Of a stretch of DNA of 64,000 nucleotides, positions 48,116 to 59,030 are shown piece after piece. Every line of letters begins with the position of its first letter. The stretch's first letter is position 1. The position numbers and the translations under genes were made by a program. Source of the DNA: Epiperipatus broadwayi (Eukaryota; Onychophora; Udeonychophora; Euonychophora; Peripatidae). Below the pieces are notes generated by a model. It was not told where the DNA came from, made no database searches, and was given only the letters and a program-made list of their open reading frames with translations. The DNA is taken from positions 4,305,001-4,369,000 of the forward strand of contig JAQFVV010006294.1 in assembly GCA_028023455.1 (NCBI GenBank), in the 5' to 3' direction.

Positions 48116-49044
48116 CTGTGTACAGTCACCATGAGTAATACAGTCAGGATAAAGGTGGTGTGATGAACTTATTTGGAAACAATGTTTTATAACTAAATCT
48201 GACTTTATTGCCACAAATTACTAATAGTATGATTTTACCAACAACTTAATATATTTACAAATTATACATATCAATATTATTACTTATGAAATACATGGCC
48301 TCATGAAGCATAAATAATTATAGTAGAGCTATTGTGGCCTGTATAGTCCCTAGGTCCATTTTGATACCTTCAATGGTGGAGTTCACTGGGTCTCTCCGTA
48401 CACTCAGGCCATTATGTATCTTCTGTTAGCAACAATCAACTCCAATGACGTAATTATGTAATAATACAGTGATTCCCTTATCTGTGAGATTTTATAGCTT
48501 CCTGCTGATAGTGGAATGTTCTAGAACATAATTAATTATTATTGTTCCTTATCTTTTTAAGTAATCATTTTCTACCAGAACTGCTTATCAACATTTTAAT
48601 CTTAACATTCGTAACTTTGTAATACTTTATTTCTTTTAAGTCTTAGGTATATCTATATATAGCAATATTGTAGTATGGTAGAGACTAATTAGATAAAGGT
48701 CTCTAAAACAACTTTAAATAGCAAATTTCCCCAAAGCAAAAGCCTTCCTAATTATAAAATAGATTAGTCAAAGAAAATACATTACTTGTCAATTTTCATT
48801 AATGAGGTAGATGAAGTTTAAATGTTTTTTTTTCATTCTCATATGCTCTATCTAAAAATAATTAGATACACAATTACTGACCAGGTGGTTGGTTCAGTTG
48901 ACTGGACCAGAGCCTATAAGAAAAATTACAAGTATGTTTAAACCTAAAAAAAAATTCTAACATTTTATCTGGATCAGATTAGAAACTTAGATCATATATA
49001 TTCAAAGTCAAAACATTTGCTATTACACTTTGAAGCTACAAATG
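48116..49044. other. Spacer upstream of the gypsy relic
   Basis: No coding signal. An LTR or leader of the gypsy relic could lie here, since this is its 5' side, but I found no matching second copy within the window. Confidence 0.4.
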
Positions 49045-49051
49045 ATTAGTA

Positions 49052-51061
49052 TTATCATCATCATTGTCAACAATTATCAATCCCCTGCAGGATGAAAGTT
49101 TTTCAAAGTTTAATCCATCTTCTTCAATCTCTAACCTCTTGTCTCCACATTATTCCTGCATACTTTCTTATTTTATCCATCCATCTCATATGGGGTCTCT
49201 TTCTGGGTCTTTTGTAATCTCTTGGAATCCAGTTTAAGATTTCAATTGTCCATCTATTATTATCTCTTCTAGTAATGTCCAGCACAACTCCACTTCAGTC
49301 TTTTAATTCTTTCAATGATATCAGTAACACCTGTTTATTCTCTTACCCATATATTGCATTTTCAATCTCTTCTTGTTATTCCTAACATGCATTTCTCCAT
49401 ACTTCTTTGAGTGATTTTGAAGTCTCTGTATTTCTCTTCTGTTAAGTATTCAAGTCTCAGATCCATAAATAAGAACTGATAAAACATAATTATTTAAAAC
49501 TTTTTTCAAGTACATAGGCATATTTTCTTTTAGTATTGAGTTATTTCTACCAAAAGCACTCCATCCAAGTTTAATTCTATGATTAATTTCATCCATTATG
49601 TTTCCAGGTATTTGTAATTGTTAACTTCTTCTAACTCAACATAATCAATCTTTATTTTCATCTTTTGAGAAAATCCATAAAACATTAGTCTTTTTAACAT
49701 TTAACTTTAGTCCTATTTTCTTACTTTCATCTGATAACTTTTGCAACATTTCCAGAAGCTCTAAAGCATCATTGCAAAAACAACTACATCATTTACAAAA
49801 TCAAAATGACTTAAATAATCTCCATTTACTTTTACTCCTTTAGTTTCCCATTTTAATCCATAAAATACTTCTTGCAGCACTGCTGTAAAAATTTTTGGAG
49901 ATATCCATCCTATCTTACACCCTTCTCAATGTTAATCTTCCTGCATCATTATGTAATCTAATTGTTGCTGTTACATTTTTATAAATATTCTTCAGAATAT
50001 AACAATATCCTTTGTCTATAACTTGATGATCTAATGCTTTAATCATTGAAAAAATGCTTATATTAATCAAATGCCTTTTCATAGTATATAAATCCAAAGC
50101 ATAATGGCAACTCATATTCATCGATCCTTTCTATAACCTCTCTCAATACTTGGATATGATCTACTATACTAAGACCACTTGTAAATCCAGCGTTTTTTCT
50201 TGGTTGGTTGAAATCCAGTGTTCTCTATAGACAAATTGTAATTATCTTGGTAAAAATTTTGTATAAAACTGATAAAAGGTTGATAGGTCTGTAATTTCTA
50301 ATATCTTCTTTATCATCTTTTTAAAATATTAATACTGCATTCTTCCAATCATCTGGTACATCTTTATTATTTAGACATCTGGTATATAACTTTGCCAAAA
50401 AATTTTTTTATTTATTCACCTGCTTCTATTAATATATCAATTATAATTCCATCATTACTTGGAGCTTTTCTTTTCTTCATAAAATTAAATGCATGTCACA
50501 TTTCTTCATCTAAAATACTGGGCAATTCTGAAGCTATAATAGATATAGGAGGTACTTGTTCTTTATTACTATATAATTCTTGATAGAAGTCTTCAACACA
50601 TTTCATGATGTCATCTCTCTTTTTAGTAATAGTTCCATTTTTTTTTTATTGCAGATATAAGTTTCCTACCAATACCAAAATGTTGTTTTACACTCTTCAG
50701 ACTTTTATTCTCTTCTACAACTTTCTTTGCTAGTTCACAGTTATACTTCCATATATCATTATCAACTCGTTTTTATATCATTACAAAATTCGAGATATTT
50801 AATCTTTTTTAATGCATCATTTTTATATATCTTCATATTTCTTTATAAATTTTAGTCTCAGAAAATTTTTTATTGGTCAAGTGCTGCTTTTTTCTACCAA
50901 CTATCTTTGTTGCACTTTTTAAAAGTGTAACAGTTATTTTCTTATAAATTTCATTCAAATCTGAATCGTATTCAAAATCTACTAATACTTGAAACCAATT
51001 TGCAAATTCTAATTGAAATTCATTAGAATGTTTCTGAAGATTAGGAATATCACTTATAAAT
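49052..51061 (-). mobile_element. RTE LINE, copy B (5'-truncated, 2.0 kb)
   Basis: Matches RTE copy A from its triplet tail (19410) to about 21465, covering the RT and C-terminal domain and ending in the linker after the endonuclease. It is flanked by the 7-bp repeat ATTAGTA (49045-49051 and 51062-51068). Numerous indels leave only short frames (for example 50121-49915). It is more decayed than copy A. Confidence 0.9.
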
Positions 51062-51226
51062 ATTAGTAATGTATATACAATTATAAGTTTTGATTATAAT
51101 AGTATTTATTTGCATTTTATTTAATAGGATAATGTCACACAAAAAGTGCTTATGATGAAATGAAGAAAAAGATAATACTTTATGATAGATTAAATCTATT
51201 TAAATTAAATCACCCTGTATGTTTAT

Positions 51227-51574
51227 TTTAAACCACTAAATATCAAATGTTGACCATTTCTTACAATTCTCCACATAATAGTGCTACTCAGGGCAAGCCA
51301 TAGTATTCAATGGATGCAAGAAAGTTTGTGCATAAAATTCCTATCTAGCATGCACTCATCCAATATACACAGATTTGTTTCTAGCTTGTAGTTTTCATCA
51401 GTGAGGTGCGGTGTTCTCAGATCCAAGGCTCTTCGCTGATGAAAAATCTAGAAACTAGTTTGACCAAATTGAATGAGTAGGCACTAGATAGGGATTTTAT
51501 GCACAAACCTTCTTGCATCCATTGATTACTATGGCTTGCAGTGGGTGGCACTGCTATATGGAGAGTTTTGCTAC
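51227..51574. mobile_element. Palindromic retroposon, copy II
   Basis: The 348-bp insertion is flanked by TATGTTTAT (51218-51226 and 51575-51583). Its arms resemble copy I: 'caatggatgcaagaaagtttgtgcataaaat' on the left is mirrored by the right arm, and a centre of 'tcagatccaaggctc' is shared. The left end includes 'ttttaaaccactaa', also seen at the fragment near 53415. Confidence 0.75.
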
Positions 51575-52469
51575 TATGTTTATATTATTTGTAAAAATGT
51601 AAAAACTTTGTAAATATATATGTAAATTTAAAAAAAAAACATTACAAAAATTATATAATAATTACAAAAAATTTTTTTTTCCTTCCAACATTTTAAGAGA
51701 GAGATTTTTTTTCACTCTCAACATCACTTATATTCTATACACCTCACAGCTCAACAGTTTTGAGTGTCATTCTTATTCACTGAAAATTATAGGAAACGTT
51801 AACTCAGCAGTATAAAATCGTAAATAAATAAAAATTATTGAAAAGTCTATATTTAATTTATAAATATTTCGTTCATTTATTCCGAGTTGATTCTAAGTTT
51901 CGGCTTAATAAAACAGAATACAATCTTAGACCAACCGCTCGACATTATAAAATATTATGCGGTGTAATGAATATCTATTTTTGATTGGAACTTTACTCAA
52001 TAGATGGCTCTAGTTAAAAACTTGTTAAATGATAAATGAAATTTAAATTATTACTGATTTAATTGAATTAATGAAAAATTTTTTAATATACAAATGTTTT
52101 GTATAAATAACACATTTCTGTGGTTGTTTTGTGCGTTCATATGCTTTCATTAATTTAAAATATATAATTTATTTTCTGTAATAATTCTTTCAGAAGCAGA
52201 CTGGGGGGGGGGGGGGTAGTTTTAAGAATGACTTCGTTTTTGCTTTTTTTCCCCACAATATTTCAATAGCTTCTTAATGAACCGTGTCTATTTTAAAATA
52301 ACGTATTTACGTTATTTAAATATGGGGAAGAAATGAATAGATATTTTATAGGCATTTCCAATTCATTAATCAAGTGGCAGGATTTTTTTTTTTTGCGTGG
52401 AGATGATTTCAATTTTTGTTAAATTTTTTTTTCTATGAACAAATACTGTAATTTAAAACTACGAAGAAG
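51575..52469. other. AT-rich spacer with a poly-G tract
   Basis: No gene visible. A run of 14 G lies at 52203-52216, in sharp contrast to the AT-rich surroundings. Confidence 0.5.
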
Positions 52470-52556
52470 GCATATGGCTTTATTGCTAGGGAGTCTGTAA
52501 GAATCGATCTTCGAATCTCCCGATCTTAAATCGGACACTCTACCAACTGCATTTAA
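52470..52556 (-). mobile_element. tRNA-derived SINE, second copy
   Basis: The minus strand has GCAGTTGGTAGAGTGTCCG (A-box region), then a D/anticodon-like fold and AGATTCGAAGATCGATTC (B-box region). The tail reads AGCAATAAAGCCATATGCC, matching the tail of the SINE at 45628-45740. The acceptor stem is not intact, so it is not a functional tRNA gene. Confidence 0.65.
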
Positions 52557-52741
52557 TAAAAATGTATAACTGTTATACACCAGCCATTGATTGATACAGG
52601 AGAGTGAAACTGCATTCGAACTCGAATCGAAATAGAGAGCTCCTAAAATAAAATGTATATTTTTTTGTTTAAAAATAATTTTATTGGGGTTGTTGTTGGA
52701 GGAATTTGACTATATATTAATATAATTTTTGTTATAAATAT

Positions 52742-52801
52742 ATCCCTTGTGCAATTTTCATCAAATAAATCACTTATAACTTAAAAAAAAAAAAAAAAAA
52801 T
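52742..52801 (+). other. Possible poly(A) tail of a retrocopied transcript
   Basis: AATAAA at about 52766 is followed about 16 bases later by a run of 18 A, the arrangement of a polyadenylated RNA end copied into DNA. No matching target duplication and no coding sequence upstream were identified, so it may also be a simple A tract. Confidence 0.3.
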
Positions 52802-52903
52802 CTTTCATCTGTAATTATCTATCGAAGTTTCAGAAGCTGTTAGCCATAGGATTAAATGAGTTAACGGCATTTAAATATTTTATGATTATATATATATATA
52901 AAT

Positions 52904-53078
52904 ATGGTCCAAGAGATTGTAAAAGACCCAGAAAGAGACCATATGTGAGATGGATGGATGAAATAAGAAGGTGTGCAGGGGTGACGTGGAGAAGAGAAGC
53001 TAAAGATCGGAGAAGATGGATTGAACTTGGAGAGACCTTCATCCTGTAGTGGATTGATAATGGTTGATGATGATGATA
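52904..53078 (+). mobile_element. RTE LINE 3' end, copy E (plus strand)
   Basis: Begins within the C-terminal coding region (translation RDCKRPRKRPYVRWMDEIRR-type) and runs to the same ...WIDNG stop and ATG triplet tail as copy A. It is the only plus-strand RTE copy in the window. It is preceded by an AT dinucleotide run that obscures the left boundary. Confidence 0.85.
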
Positions 53079-53414
53079 TTCTTATTTGCATAAAGGTTTG
53101 TGATGATAGTATATTAGATGTATTGTTCATTTGTGTGCTATTATTAACAAGTTGTTTGTATTTGAAAAGTCTTAATAAAGGTTATAATTTTCTATACATT
53201 CAACATTTACTGATAAGATGATGGAAATAGCCTAACATATCACATAAGCAACTTCTCTTTTGTATTAGTATACAGGTTAGAAGTGAAAATGTTATCTTAA
53301 AATTTGTTATACGGTTCTAATTATTTAAATGAGTTGTATTAAAAAATTAGGTAATAATGGAAAATTATCATAAACTTTTGATCAAATGGCCTATTCTCTA
53401 GTATATGCTCTTTT

Positions 53415-53493
53415 AAACCACTAAAACATCATATGATCATCATTGATTATTATGGTTTGCACTGGGTAGCACTATTGTATGGAAAGAGTTTCT
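53415..53493. mobile_element. Palindromic retroposon, terminal fragment IV
   Basis: 'ttaaaccactaaaacatcatatgatcatcat' matches the left end of the family and is joined directly to 'tggtttgcactgggtagcact' plus 'gtatggaaagagttt', the right end. The middle of the element is missing, giving a miniature derivative. Confidence 0.6.
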
Positions 53494-53540
53494 AGTGATT
53501 GATCTGCCCTTTTGTCAGAGAATTTAACATCTATATAACA

Positions 53541-53935
53541 CAGGGGTCCCCAACCTTTTTGCACTTAAGAGCACATTCTATAATACTGGCCAGGTGGCAG
53601 GCACCATTTATTGTTTTTAACCAGATGGCGGGCACCATTTATTTTTCAGTGTAAATTTATAGTTGGATATTGTTAATAATATACATAATGTACAAAAAAA
53701 TATTTATTTCAAAAATAAAATTTTAACATATAATTAACGTTTATATGTTTACGCTGTAAAAGTATAGTATGCCCTACAATTTGATTACAGTATAATACAA
53801 TAATTTATAAGAAATATTAAAAATTAATTTATTTGTATCAGATAAATAATTTTTTATCATGTTCGGATAGCTGCAGGCACATAAAATTGTCTGCGGGCAC
53901 CATGGTGCCCGCAGGCATAGGGTTGGGGACTCCTG
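53541..53935. mobile_element. Non-autonomous hAT element (MITE) with perfect 8-bp target duplication
   Basis: The 395-bp element has termini CAGGGGTCCCCAACC and its inverted copy (CAGGAGTCCCCAACC), which match at 14 of 15 positions. ATATAACA occurs exactly on both sides (53533-53540 and 53936-53943). A perfect 24-bp palindrome lies at 53891-53914 (CTGCGGGCACCA and its complement), and two 'ggcaggcaccatttatt'-type phrases lie near the left end. No transposase is encoded. The terminus is of a widespread hAT type. The perfect duplication suggests a fairly recent insertion. Confidence 0.95.
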
Positions 53936-54464
53936 ATATAACAAATAGAAATAAATTCCTTCACTTGCAGAATGTATATTATTTTGTTCATCACTAAATT
54001 TAAAATTGTAACAGCTATGAAACGATTTATATATTGTTGTTAAAAACATTTGCAGAAAATAGAGGATGTTATACATTGGATATCAATAATACTGGTAATC
54101 CTTGCAGATCCTTAAATCTGAAAATAACCAAGTGAAAGGAAAGTTTTGTAACTCTAGAAATTCTTCTGGCAATGAACGATAAGTAAAACATTTGATTAAC
54201 AAATGATCAAACTAAGATTGTTTGTATTTTAATTTTAGTTCTTGAGTTTTCCTCTGCACTAAAACACACAGGGCAGATTCTTTGTGAAGATCCATTTAAA
54301 TGGAGAATCAAAAGTAGGGAAACAATTGTATTTAATGTAGTTTTAATAAGTGAAACTTCTCTTAGTAATATTTTTGAAATTAATGTTTGATCACAATATA
54401 CTCTGGATGAAGTTAAAAATAAAATTAATATACTCTTCACTAGATAGTGAATGTCAACTATGCC

Positions 54465-55131
54465 AGAAAGATTATAAAATTATAACTTCTTTACAAATAT
54501 ACATCTTAGCATTGTTTTCAGTCAGGTTGGTCATATTCATAACACTAAGATAGTTATATAGAAGAAAGAACTTATAGGTTAATTAATATATAAGTTTGTG
54601 AATTTAAATATATCACTTGCATGATAATGCAATGCATGAGTCTTTTATCTATCGCATGGGTATTAGTTGCAATAAACTATGCCTCTTTATATTTTCTCTT
54701 TTAATCATTGCACACAGCACAAACAACTTTGATATTAAGTGGACTGAAATTGTGTCCTGAGTTGATCTCATTTTCTAAAAATATCAACTTTATGTTGGGG
54801 TCGGTTTTGTCACATTTGTATGTATATATGTGCTGTGCTAATCTAGTAGCACTGTTGGCATGAGACTCACCATAATAAATTGCTTTAAGATTGTGCAATG
54901 GTCAAAAGAGAAAATACAAAAAGGGTTATAACACCCATGTGATAAATAAAAAAGACTCATGTGGTACATTATCATGCAAGGTGTATATTTAAATTCATAA
55001 TCTTTTATACTAATCAACCTATAAGTTCCCTCTTCTATATATTTATGTTAGTGCTATAAATGTGACCAGCCTAATCAAAAGCCATGCTAAGCTATAAATC
55101 TGTAAAGAAGTTATAATTTTATAATCTTTCT
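54465..55131. repeat. Long palindrome with a coding-like loop
   Basis: Arms of roughly 240 bp (54465-54712 and about 54893-55131) are inverted copies at moderate identity. Both carry 'agaaagattataaaattataacttcttta', 'cttataggtt-att' and 'cttgcatgataatg', and end near 'ttttctcttt-atcattgcaca'. The loop (about 180 bp) holds the GIY-YIG-like frame. The arms are more diverged than those of the 33-kb palindrome. Confidence 0.75.
54701..54898 (-). pseudogene. GIY-YIG nuclease-like fragment in the palindrome loop
   Basis: The 65-codon minus-strand frame has no ATG at its start. It contains AIYYGES, then TRLAQH about 8 residues later, and INSGHNFSPLNIKVV towards the end. The order Y-x-G-E-(S/T), R-L-x-x-H, (s)GHxFxxxxxKV resembles the GIY-YIG domain found, for example, at the C-terminus of Penelope-like retroelements. 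The catalytic Arg is present. The usual GIY block is degenerate and a downstream Glu is uncertain. It could be chance, as the frame is short. Confidence 0.35.
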
Positions 55132-55946
55132 AGTTGAATTACAAACAAATAAGGAAAGAAATAAAAGATAAATTGAGTTAACATACTCTTGTTTACTGCC
55201 TGTGTTTCCCCCTTGCCCTACTCAAATATAATAGGAGCTGTTTGTATAATTATTGATAATCATTTTCAAAGCATACATTGTTACTCTACGTCATCATTTA
55301 CCTAACATCATTGGTACAGATAGGATCTAATTGTAAGTATGGATACTTGTAATAACATGTTTTTAATGCACAATAAAACTATGACTAATGTTAAGTATAT
55401 ACTTGCAACCGTAATTTTCCTAGTTTAGATAAATGTGGGGGGGGGGGTTAATATGAATAAAATGCTTGATGCTGCATTTTGTTTATTTATCATAAAAATT
55501 ATGGGTATAAAAAAAATGGAAGTTTTAAGATGATCCAAACAGATTTTTTTCACATAATCAATAAAACCTTCTGGATTTGATCTTTCTAGATACAAGTGAA
55601 ACCTCATCAGTAGATTTAGGATAGCCTATGCTCATTCTCTAATATAAAGATGGAGCTCAGATTATCACAGTGGAAAGTGATGTGACTTACTTAAGTCATG
55701 ATCACATAGAGAGATGGTTTATTAGAGCCAACTCAATGTCTGAAAACACTATTTGTGTGTGTGATAAAGTTACACAATAATATAGAAGATAAGTTATTTC
55801 ACAGGATAGAATGTTGTAGATTACTCACACTATTGTTATAATGTTATAGTTTACTCTCACAATTGTCAAAAACTTTTGTAACAAACAGAAATATATAAAT
55901 AGGTTGAAAATTCCAAGCTTGGATTTTTTATTTCATGTGTCATAGC
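55132..55946. other. Spacer with a poly-G tract
   Basis: No gene supported. A run of 11 G lies at 55437-55447. Confidence 0.5.
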
Positions 55947-56013
55947 ATCAGCCGGGAAGCGAACCCGCTAACCCAAAGCAGCTGTCGCTGACCTCTCGAC
56001 CACCAATGCTTGA
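55947..56013 (-). repeat. tRNA-like sequence (SINE head or tRNA pseudogene)
   Basis: The minus strand reads TTGGTGGTCGAGAGGTCAGCG (A-box region, type II tRNA style), then an anticodon-like region, and GGGTTCGCTTCCCGGC (B-box and T arm, which can pair). The acceptor stem halves do not pair convincingly, so a functional tRNA gene is unlikely. Confidence 0.55.
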
Positions 56014-57259
56014 CAATGTATCTTTAAAAAATCTGAACTTTGATATATGAACGTAAGAAAGATTTTGTTCATTAAGAAAATTAAAAGTTATATTTGCGAC
56101 TAGATACTGCAACATGAATCAATGTCACCATAGCAATTATTTGTAAATAGTACAGCTGTTCTAATTCCAGAAAAGAAAGGAAAAAATAAAGCAAAAAAAA
56201 AAAAGAATTACAGATGCGTTTTGGAATATCTCTTGTACAAACAAAATATGAGAAAATTATCCAAACTTAAGTTGGTAGTTCAAATCTACAGGATTCATTC
56301 TTTTGATTAAAAAGATGTACAGAGTATTACGAGCATATGCAAGACAATTAATGCTGATTGCTTGTTCCTCTTCATTGTTAGATGATTTTGAGCCTCATTT
56401 TAAATACATTTCTCAATATATAATTTTCAGTTGTTTTTTGTTCTTTTGGAGATAACTAACTGTGACTGGTAAATAGTCGGCAGCTGTACTATACCAAATC
56501 TGTTTGATTTCAAATGATTGGACAGCTCTCTCCTCTCTTCATTTTATTTTAATCTGAAAGATTCTTATTTGGCAGAGTTATTATCCCCCCCCCCCTCCAA
56601 ACTGGAATATTTTATTTTCAAAGTTTATCGCTTGCAATTTTATTTAAATTAAAATAACGCTTAAAAAAGACTTTATTATTACTATTTTTATTTACACAGC
56701 TAAACAAAAAATATAGCGGTAGAATTTGGCGGATTCCGGAGTTCAAAATTCCTAGGTTTGTGACACTATAAACTCCCAAGTAATATTATTAATGAAAATA
56801 TATTTTGTGTTAACCTTTAGCGCTAACAAGTTAAACAATTTTTAATCATAGTATTCAACATCATATTAGTTAGCTGTTTGTTGTTGTTTTTTAAAATAAA
56901 TTACTATGTTCGATAATGTAAAGAAAAAATGCTTTATATTTTTTATTCTGAAAATGATAAACACGGATCTTTAAGCAAATTATATATAGCGATCGATTCC
57001 CCAATACATTATTTCATAGAATGATTTTGTTCGTTCTTTGCGTGCATTTTAATTCAATACTAATTATTTTATGAATACTATACTTAGTAGAAATTGTTGC
57101 TTGATGGAATCGCTTGAAGTGAGAGAAAGCAAAACATACCAACTTAATAATAGCGCAATCTGTACATGATGTGATTAGGAAGTATATTTATTGATATCGA
57201 CATACATATTAATATACAATTAACATACACTACCGGATCTATTGTTTACATAGTTCATA
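56014..57259. other. AT-rich spacer
   Basis: No gene visible. A run of 10 C lies at 56585-56594. Confidence 0.5.
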
Positions 57260-57400
57260 CATATACATGTGTAAACACATAAATATTATTGGGTAATTTC
57301 TAATCATTGTTTTACATTATTATTGGCAACTATATATCGCTATGCAGAACTGAAGTCCTAGAAAATCAAAAAGTTTATAAACTATACTTTCATTTCGATA
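57260..57400. repeat. Single unit related to the 62.2-kb tandem repeat
   Basis: 'tttctaatcattg-ttta', 'ttggcaact' and 'gaactgaagtcctagaaaatcaa' occur in the same order as in the units at 62190-62520. Confidence 0.6.
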
Positions 57401-57486
57401 TATTCTGCAGCCACTCGTGAGTATGGCCGTCTAACTCTAAGGAAAGAAAAAAAACTTGCTTTAGAAATGATTTTTGCAATGATTAT

Positions 57487-57576
57487 CATCATCAACTATT
57501 ATCAATCCAGTTCAGGATGAAGGTCTCTCCCAAGTTCAATCCATCTTTTCCTATCTTTAGCTTCTGTGTGCAGGGG
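57487..57576 (-). mobile_element. RTE LINE 3' tip, copy F, with inverted 5' end
   Basis: Only about 90 bp of the RTE 3' end is present, flanked by an exact 12-bp duplication TGCAATGATTAT (57475-57486 and 57577-57588). The last 11-13 bases before the right duplication (GTGTGCAGGGG) are the reverse complement of the RTE segment that should lie just beyond the truncation point (CCCCTGCACAC in copy A). This is the signature of twin priming during target-primed reverse transcription. Confidence 0.85.
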
Positions 57577-57820
57577 TGCAATGATTATACAAACCCATAT
57601 ATGAATCACAAATAGATCCCTTATAGAACTTCGTGGCGATTTTCTGTTTGTTTGACATTTTGCAATACTGTCTTAATTTCTTCAGCAGAAAACTTTTTTC
57701 CTGAAATATTCAACACCATGTGTAATTTTAGCTCTCCATTCCATTCTCTGCCATATCCTTCCAATGGAAACAATTGGATTGCACTTCTTTAACATGTTTT
57801 TAAGATAATCATTATAACAT

Positions 57821-58339
57821 CATATAATCATCATTTCTTAGGCTTGCTCAAAAAACAGAGGCGTAAACTCTCCATACAGTAGCCACTCAGTGCCAGTCAG
57901 AGTAATCAATGGATGCAATAAGGCTTGTGCATAAAGTCCCTATCTAGTGTCTACTCATCCAATATCCCAGACTAGTTTCTAGCTTGTGGCTTTCATCAGC
58001 GAGGAGCCTTACTGAATCGAGTTCAGATCTATATGACCATATAGGCAAATGAGCTTGGATTGAAAATATTGTGTTTTCAATTTTAGACTCATAGCTTAAT
58101 AGTTAACTAAAAAGATAAAAAGTGGCTACCAGAGGGTTACATTAGATTCTAAGACCTAGGTGCAGTGCTCTCAGATCCAAGGCTCCTCACTGATGAAAGC
58201 CACAAGCTAGAAACTAATCTGGGGATATTGGATGAGAAGGCACTAGATAGGGATTTTATACACAAACCTTCTTGCATTCATTGATTAACTCTAGCTTGCA
58301 CTGAGTAGCACTACTGTATGGAGAGTTTTTGCCTCTGTT
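57821..58339. mobile_element. Palindromic retroposon, copy III
   Basis: The 519-bp insertion is flanked by an exact 16-bp duplication ATAATCATTATAACAT (57805-57820 and 58340-58355). Left arm: 'aaactctccatacagta' to 'cagcgaggagcctt'. Right arm: 'ggctcctcactgatgaaag' to 'tactgtatggagagttt'. Its loop carries about 125 bp (58017-58145) absent from the other copies. The clean long duplication makes this the best evidence for retrotransposition of the family. Confidence 0.8.
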
Positions 58340-58527
58340 ATAATCATTATAACATAGATGAGATGTAGTTATCCCTTGAAAACCATGCTCAAATTTAGTG
58401 TAAAACATTCTTTTAAGAAGTCTTGCATTGTTCATTTATTTTACATGTTCAATTGAATAAAAGTTGGATTTTACAATAGGGGACTATGTAAATGAGTTAT
58501 TTATTTTATATAGCGCGATGTTTATGA

Positions 58528-59017
58528 ATTGTAATAAACTAATGCTCAGCTTTTCAAGCTAATGCACATGTGATTTATAAATCTTAATAATAAATGAATA
58601 CTCTTATCTCCAACACAAGATAAAGTCTTTGTGAAAGAATAGAATGAATCACCTATTCTTTCAATCCAAATGCTTATGTATGGGTGAATCTTAAGTACTG
58701 GAAATGAGAGTGTGAAGATATTAAACAATCACTTTAAATTACTTTTACTATGTCTGAATGAATGATGCCTGAGAAATTTACTAGAATTTATGATACGTCA
58801 TTCTTAAATGAAATTAAACATATGTAAATATCTTCATGATCTCATTTTCAGTACTTAAGATTTGCCCATACTTAAGTGTTTGGGTTGAAATAATAGGTGG
58901 TTCATTCTATTCTTTCACAAAGACTTCATTTTGTGTTGGGGATGAGAGCATTTATTATTAAGATTCATAAAGCACATGTGCATTAGCTTGAAAAACTGAT
59001 CATTAGTTTATTACAAT
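58528..59017. mobile_element. Long palindromic (fold-back) element, family P2 copy 2
   Basis: Arms start ATTGTAATAAACTAATG and end in its inverse (...CATTAGTTTATTACAAT). The inner landmarks 'tttcaagctaat', 'ataaatgaatact', 'acacaagataaagt' and 'ctttaaattac' match the 33.3-kb element. A 21-bp direct repeat with one mismatch (TTACAATAG-ggactatgtaa, at 58471-58491 and 59011-59031) lies around it, overlapping the right arm. It may be a long target duplication or part of an older repeat. Confidence 0.75.
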
Positions 59018-59030
59018 AGAGGACTATGTA

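Noticed and set aside
55947-56013. Functional tRNA gene
   Set aside because: The A- and B-box regions are good, but the acceptor stem does not pair. More likely a SINE head or pseudogene.
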